DNA from: Pachyseris speciosa
Taxonomy: Eukaryota; Cnidaria; Anthozoa; Scleractinia; Pachyseridae
Assembly (NCBI GenBank): GCA_016490735.1
Contig: JAEMWC010000998.1
Location: forward strand, 90,001-154,000
DNA: 64,000 bases
Direction: 5' to 3'
Shown: piece by piece, positions 61,303 through 64,000 of the stretch
Layout: every line of letters starts with the position of its first letter
How positions within the stretch are numbered: position 1 is the stretch's first letter
Program-made: the position numbers and the translations under genes
The notes under the pieces: generated by a model
Seen by the model: the letters and a program-made list of their open reading frames with translations, nothing else
Database searches by the model: none
Told to the model about the DNA's origin: nothing

Positions 61303-62713
61303 CAGTCAAGAGACAAATATATTCGTCACTTTCAATATGGCGGCGTTTGTTTACGTTTTTCCACGCGTTAGACTTGGCACAGTTTGCGACGCATCGAGGT
61401 TTGCAATGACCTCAATATTTAGAGAGATGGCCCTTCATTTTGATGACATTGTCTAGTCGATCAGGAATGGAGTGGTAAAGCTTCCTTATATATTCCAAAT
61501 CGATTTGATGTCACACACTCAGAATCGCAAGGAAGAGGTCATTCTTGGTCGTGATATTTGTCGTGGATTTTTGTAACTGTCTCTTGATGTAGAGCCAGAT
61601 ATTTTCTATTATATTCAAATCTGGAGACTGTGCTGGCCACTTCATTAAGGTTATTTCGTTTTCATCTTTTTCATCTGTAATTTTCTACGGCATGAGCTCT
61701 GTGAACGGGAGCATTGCCATCCATGACCAGGTAATAATTATCTTCAAAATACCAGGCTATTACTGCCCCCACATTATAATTTTCTAGGATGTCAATGTAC
61801 TTAGCGGAGTTAATGTTACCTTCTACAGCAGCCAATGTTCCAACAACGTTATAGCAAATACATCCCCAGATCATCAAACTTATCTTGCGTTCAGGGCGTG
61901 GACAGATGAGGTGCGGATTGTACTTTTCGTCGTCTTTTCGCCAAATATAAACACGGTTGTTTGCACTGAGAACAATATGACTTTCGTCGGAAAATATCAC
62001 TTATCTCCAGTACTCGTCTACTGTTTGACTTTTTCGCTTTTTACACCAGTCGACTCGCTTTTTCGCTGACCTTCGTTTATATCCTTCTGAGTGCAGAACC
62101 TTTTGCACAGTTTTCTTGCTGAAAGTTTGTGTTTTGCACTCGTTAAGCTTCGATGTAATGTCCTGTAAGTTTAGCCGTCTGTTCGCTTTAACCAGACGAA
62201 GTAAAGCGTTTCTATCTCTATTTGTGAATTTCTTTTTCCTTCCACTTCACTTGAAATTCTCCACCGAGCCAGTCCTTTTGTAGTTGCGTAGAACGCTTGT
62301 GATAGTCGTTCTTGGAATGTTCAACAGTCTTGACACTTCAGCTTTGTTTTTCACTGATTCTGACAGTGCAACAATCAATTCCTTCGTTTCTGTGGTTAGT
62401 TCAACACTTTTTCGGCCCATAGTAGTTGGCAATATATTTTTCAAACAACAACATAAAAACTTATAAACCTTTGATCAACACAACTCGACGTCTCGACGGA
62501 AAGGAAAAGCAAACTGATATCTCTTAAACAAACCGCTTGTAATTTCTCTCTGTACCAAGCTTTGCAACCGATTTTTCAATCTTTTGTTAAGTCGCTTGTT
62601 TCTTTATATTTTCTGTGTTTTTTTCCTGCCTAAAAAGACAATTGGCGCGGCCTGTCTCAGGTTTTCCCGCTCTTAGTATGCGAAAGCGGGTGAATAATTA
62701 TGTCCTTTGACTG
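61303..62713 (-). mobile_element. Tc1/mariner element with TA target duplication
   Basis: The left end cagtcaagagacaaatatat and right end (reverse complement cagtcaaaggacataattat) are inverted repeats of about 27 bp. Each is flanked by TA (61301-61302 and 62714-62715). The 1,411-bp length is normal for Tc1-like elements. It contains one minus-strand transposase frame, broken. Confidence 0.8.
61440..62444 (-). pseudogene. Tc1-like transposase, broken
   Basis: Starts with MGRKSVELTTETKELIVAL and a helix-turn-helix region (KAEVSRLLNIPRTTITSVLR). After an in-frame TGA near 62247 the frame continues KKFTNRDRNALLRLVKANRR. After a TAA near 62000 comes the first catalytic Asp (IFSDESHIVLS), then LMIWGCICY and the second Asp (LVMDGNAPVHRAHAV). 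A one-base shift near 61685 leads to KWPAQSPDLNIIENIW with the catalytic Glu. Two stops and one shift mean no active enzyme. Across the shift, about 38 residues separate the second Asp and the Glu, longer than the usual 34. Confidence 0.75.
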
Positions 62714-62715
62714 TA

Positions 62716-63420
62716 CTTTCAAGTGTCTGATGTTCAAAACATGAATCAAACGCATGCGCACTTCAATAAACCGTGATTAATACTAGTACTTGTAAAAAGC
62801 AAAAGCATGGCAGAGTTTTAGAAACATCGAATACATCACATATAAGCCAGAAAAAAGGGAAGTTCAATTGTTTGCTACAGAGTTGCATTATCCATCCAGT
62901 AGATGTGGATCTTGACTTCTCTCGTGGAACAGAGCAAGCACAAAGAACATACATTACGTACTGCATGTAAAGTGGTTGCTGTGGTCCTGGAAACGTAATT
63001 ATTATTATTTGTTATTACAAATGAAGTAGAATGATCCTGGTAACTGGGAAAGCTGGCACTGGAAGGTGGCGAATGTTGTCTGAGTTACATTAGGGCCAGT
63101 TGCGGCTTATCCAGTTAAGTGCTTTGGCAAGCAGTACGGAACGATGACAGGAACTATGCAAGGTTTGACATCCCGAAGAGCGTTGGTATAAAAGAAGGTC
63201 CTAGCGGAGTACTACATAAAAGCAACAAGCAGTAACATCAAAAGGCAGGTGCTGTCCATCATTACGGACCTCACTGCCCTGAAGGAGATACACCAATTTA
63301 TTTTATGTTCTGTAAAGCAAGAAAGCACCATCTAGGGCATGGGCGGGGGATCTATCTGATATCCGAGCCAACCCTCTCGAGAACGCTATACAAACAAAAA
63401 GATCCTATGGAAATCAACGG
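62716..63420. other. Intergenic, no gene recognised
   Basis: Short frames only. The stretch 63185-63260 (gcggagtactacataaaagc) reads like a fragment of an element but could not be assigned. Confidence 0.35.
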
Positions 63421-63421
63421 T

Positions 63422-63502
<81 letters not shown>
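63422..63502. repeat. (GA)n microsatellite
   Basis: About 40 uninterrupted GA dinucleotides directly before the SINE head. Confidence 0.95.
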
Positions 63503-63507
<5 letters not shown>

Positions 63508-63695
63508 GACCGGTTAGCTCAGTTAATGGAGCACCGGACCACCGTGCGCAACTGGTCGCAAATTCAATCCTCGGCCGGACCAATACTCAGGGACTTTAGA
63601 CAATTTAGGAGAAAGTGCTGCCTTTGTAATGTTAGACTTTTGGTTTTCTCAGATAAGGACGATAAAATTAAACCGTAGATCCCGTCTCATAGTAT
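63503..63695 (+). mobile_element. tRNA-derived SINE
   Basis: Head gccgaccggttagctcagtt (A-box) and caaattcaatcctcggccgg (decayed B-box) in tRNA order. The body reads ccaatactcagggactttag, gagaaagtgctgcctttgta, ataaggacgat and accgtagatcccgtctca. I recognise the order of these blocks from an abundant anthozoan SINE family. Confidence 0.7.
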
Positions 63696-63699
63696 TTTC

Positions 63700-64000
63700 A
63701 ATTAATCTGTGGGACGTAAAAGAGCCACTAGGAACGTAACAACACTCTGGCTGTGACAACTCCTATCTAGTGTCTGTCTTAATTCGATATTCACATTACG
63801 GTGGCACTCTTTAGTTCGTTCATTAACTGCAGACTGCACAAGCAGAAAATCCCTGACAGGGAGAGGAGAATTAAGCAAGTATCTGTAACTGTATTTTCTT
63901 CATATCATATCATTTGCGAACGTTATGCAGTCAAGGCAGTAATTATTGACATCAACAGTCTTGTCGATATCACTCAAAACGTGACACGCTTCCAGTCAAT
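63700..64000. other. Right edge, nothing recognised
   Basis: No supported frame or repeat in the last 300 bp. Confidence 0.35.

Noticed and set aside
63305..63583. Frames with (RE)n and (LS)n repeats
   Set aside because: Translations of the (GA)n microsatellite.
1..64000. CRISPR arrays, operons, bacterial origins or prophage
   Set aside because: No regularly spaced direct repeats with unique spacers, no tight gene clusters; introns, SINEs and LINEs show nuclear eukaryotic DNA.

Overview
The window looks like nuclear DNA of an anthozoan cnidarian, most likely a stony coral. It is AT-rich, with sparse genes split by GT-AG introns and many transposon relics: Penelope-like retroelements, tRNA-derived SINEs of types I associate with coral genomes, palindromic MITEs, and Crypton, Merlin and Tc1 remnants. 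The assignment rests on element types and protein style read by eye, not on a database match.

The centre (30.4-55.4 kb) holds the most notable content: two paralogous genes transcribed divergently from starts about 8.1 kb apart. The minus-strand gene (38846 to 30395, 8 exons, 509 aa) encodes a signal peptide, a Ly6/uPAR-like (LU) domain, a Thr/Ala/Pro mucin-like linker and two CUB domains. The plus-strand gene (46987 to 55362, 7 exons, 370 aa) encodes a signal peptide and two CUB domains. In all four CUB domains a long polyaspartate loop is built around the fourth CUB cysteine. Phases, 157-nt first-half CUB exons, 27-nt signal exons, tiny last exons and an ATTGG-11 nt-TATA promoter layout are shared. 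Both products should be secreted, very acidic and probably calcium-binding. A role in the skeletal organic matrix is an attractive inference but is not shown by sequence.

Left of this pair: foldback elements (1.6-2.1 kb), an F-box/LRR pseudogene (2.95-3.5 kb), a possible unrecognised two-exon gene (5.3-6.4 kb), a Merlin/IS1595-type transposase relic with a tRNA-like tandem repeat in its intron (9.3-10.9 kb), a Penelope-like element between 0.4-0.55 kb inverted repeats (11.7-16.0 kb), a CpG-rich 12-bp palindromic satellite (16.6-16.9 kb), a GIY-YIG Penelope fragment between inverted repeats with a 14-bp target duplication (17.6-18.8 kb), assorted repeats, and an intact single-exon GPCR (27.3-28.2 kb).

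Between the paired genes lie a frameshifted Crypton/DUF3504-type recombinase and MITEs. Their introns carry antisense LINE fragments and a head-to-head pair of hammerhead ribozymes (52.4-52.6 kb). Right of the pair are an internally deleted Penelope copy, a MITE inserted in one copy of a tandem repeat, a Tc1-like element with intact ends but broken transposase, and a tRNA-derived SINE.
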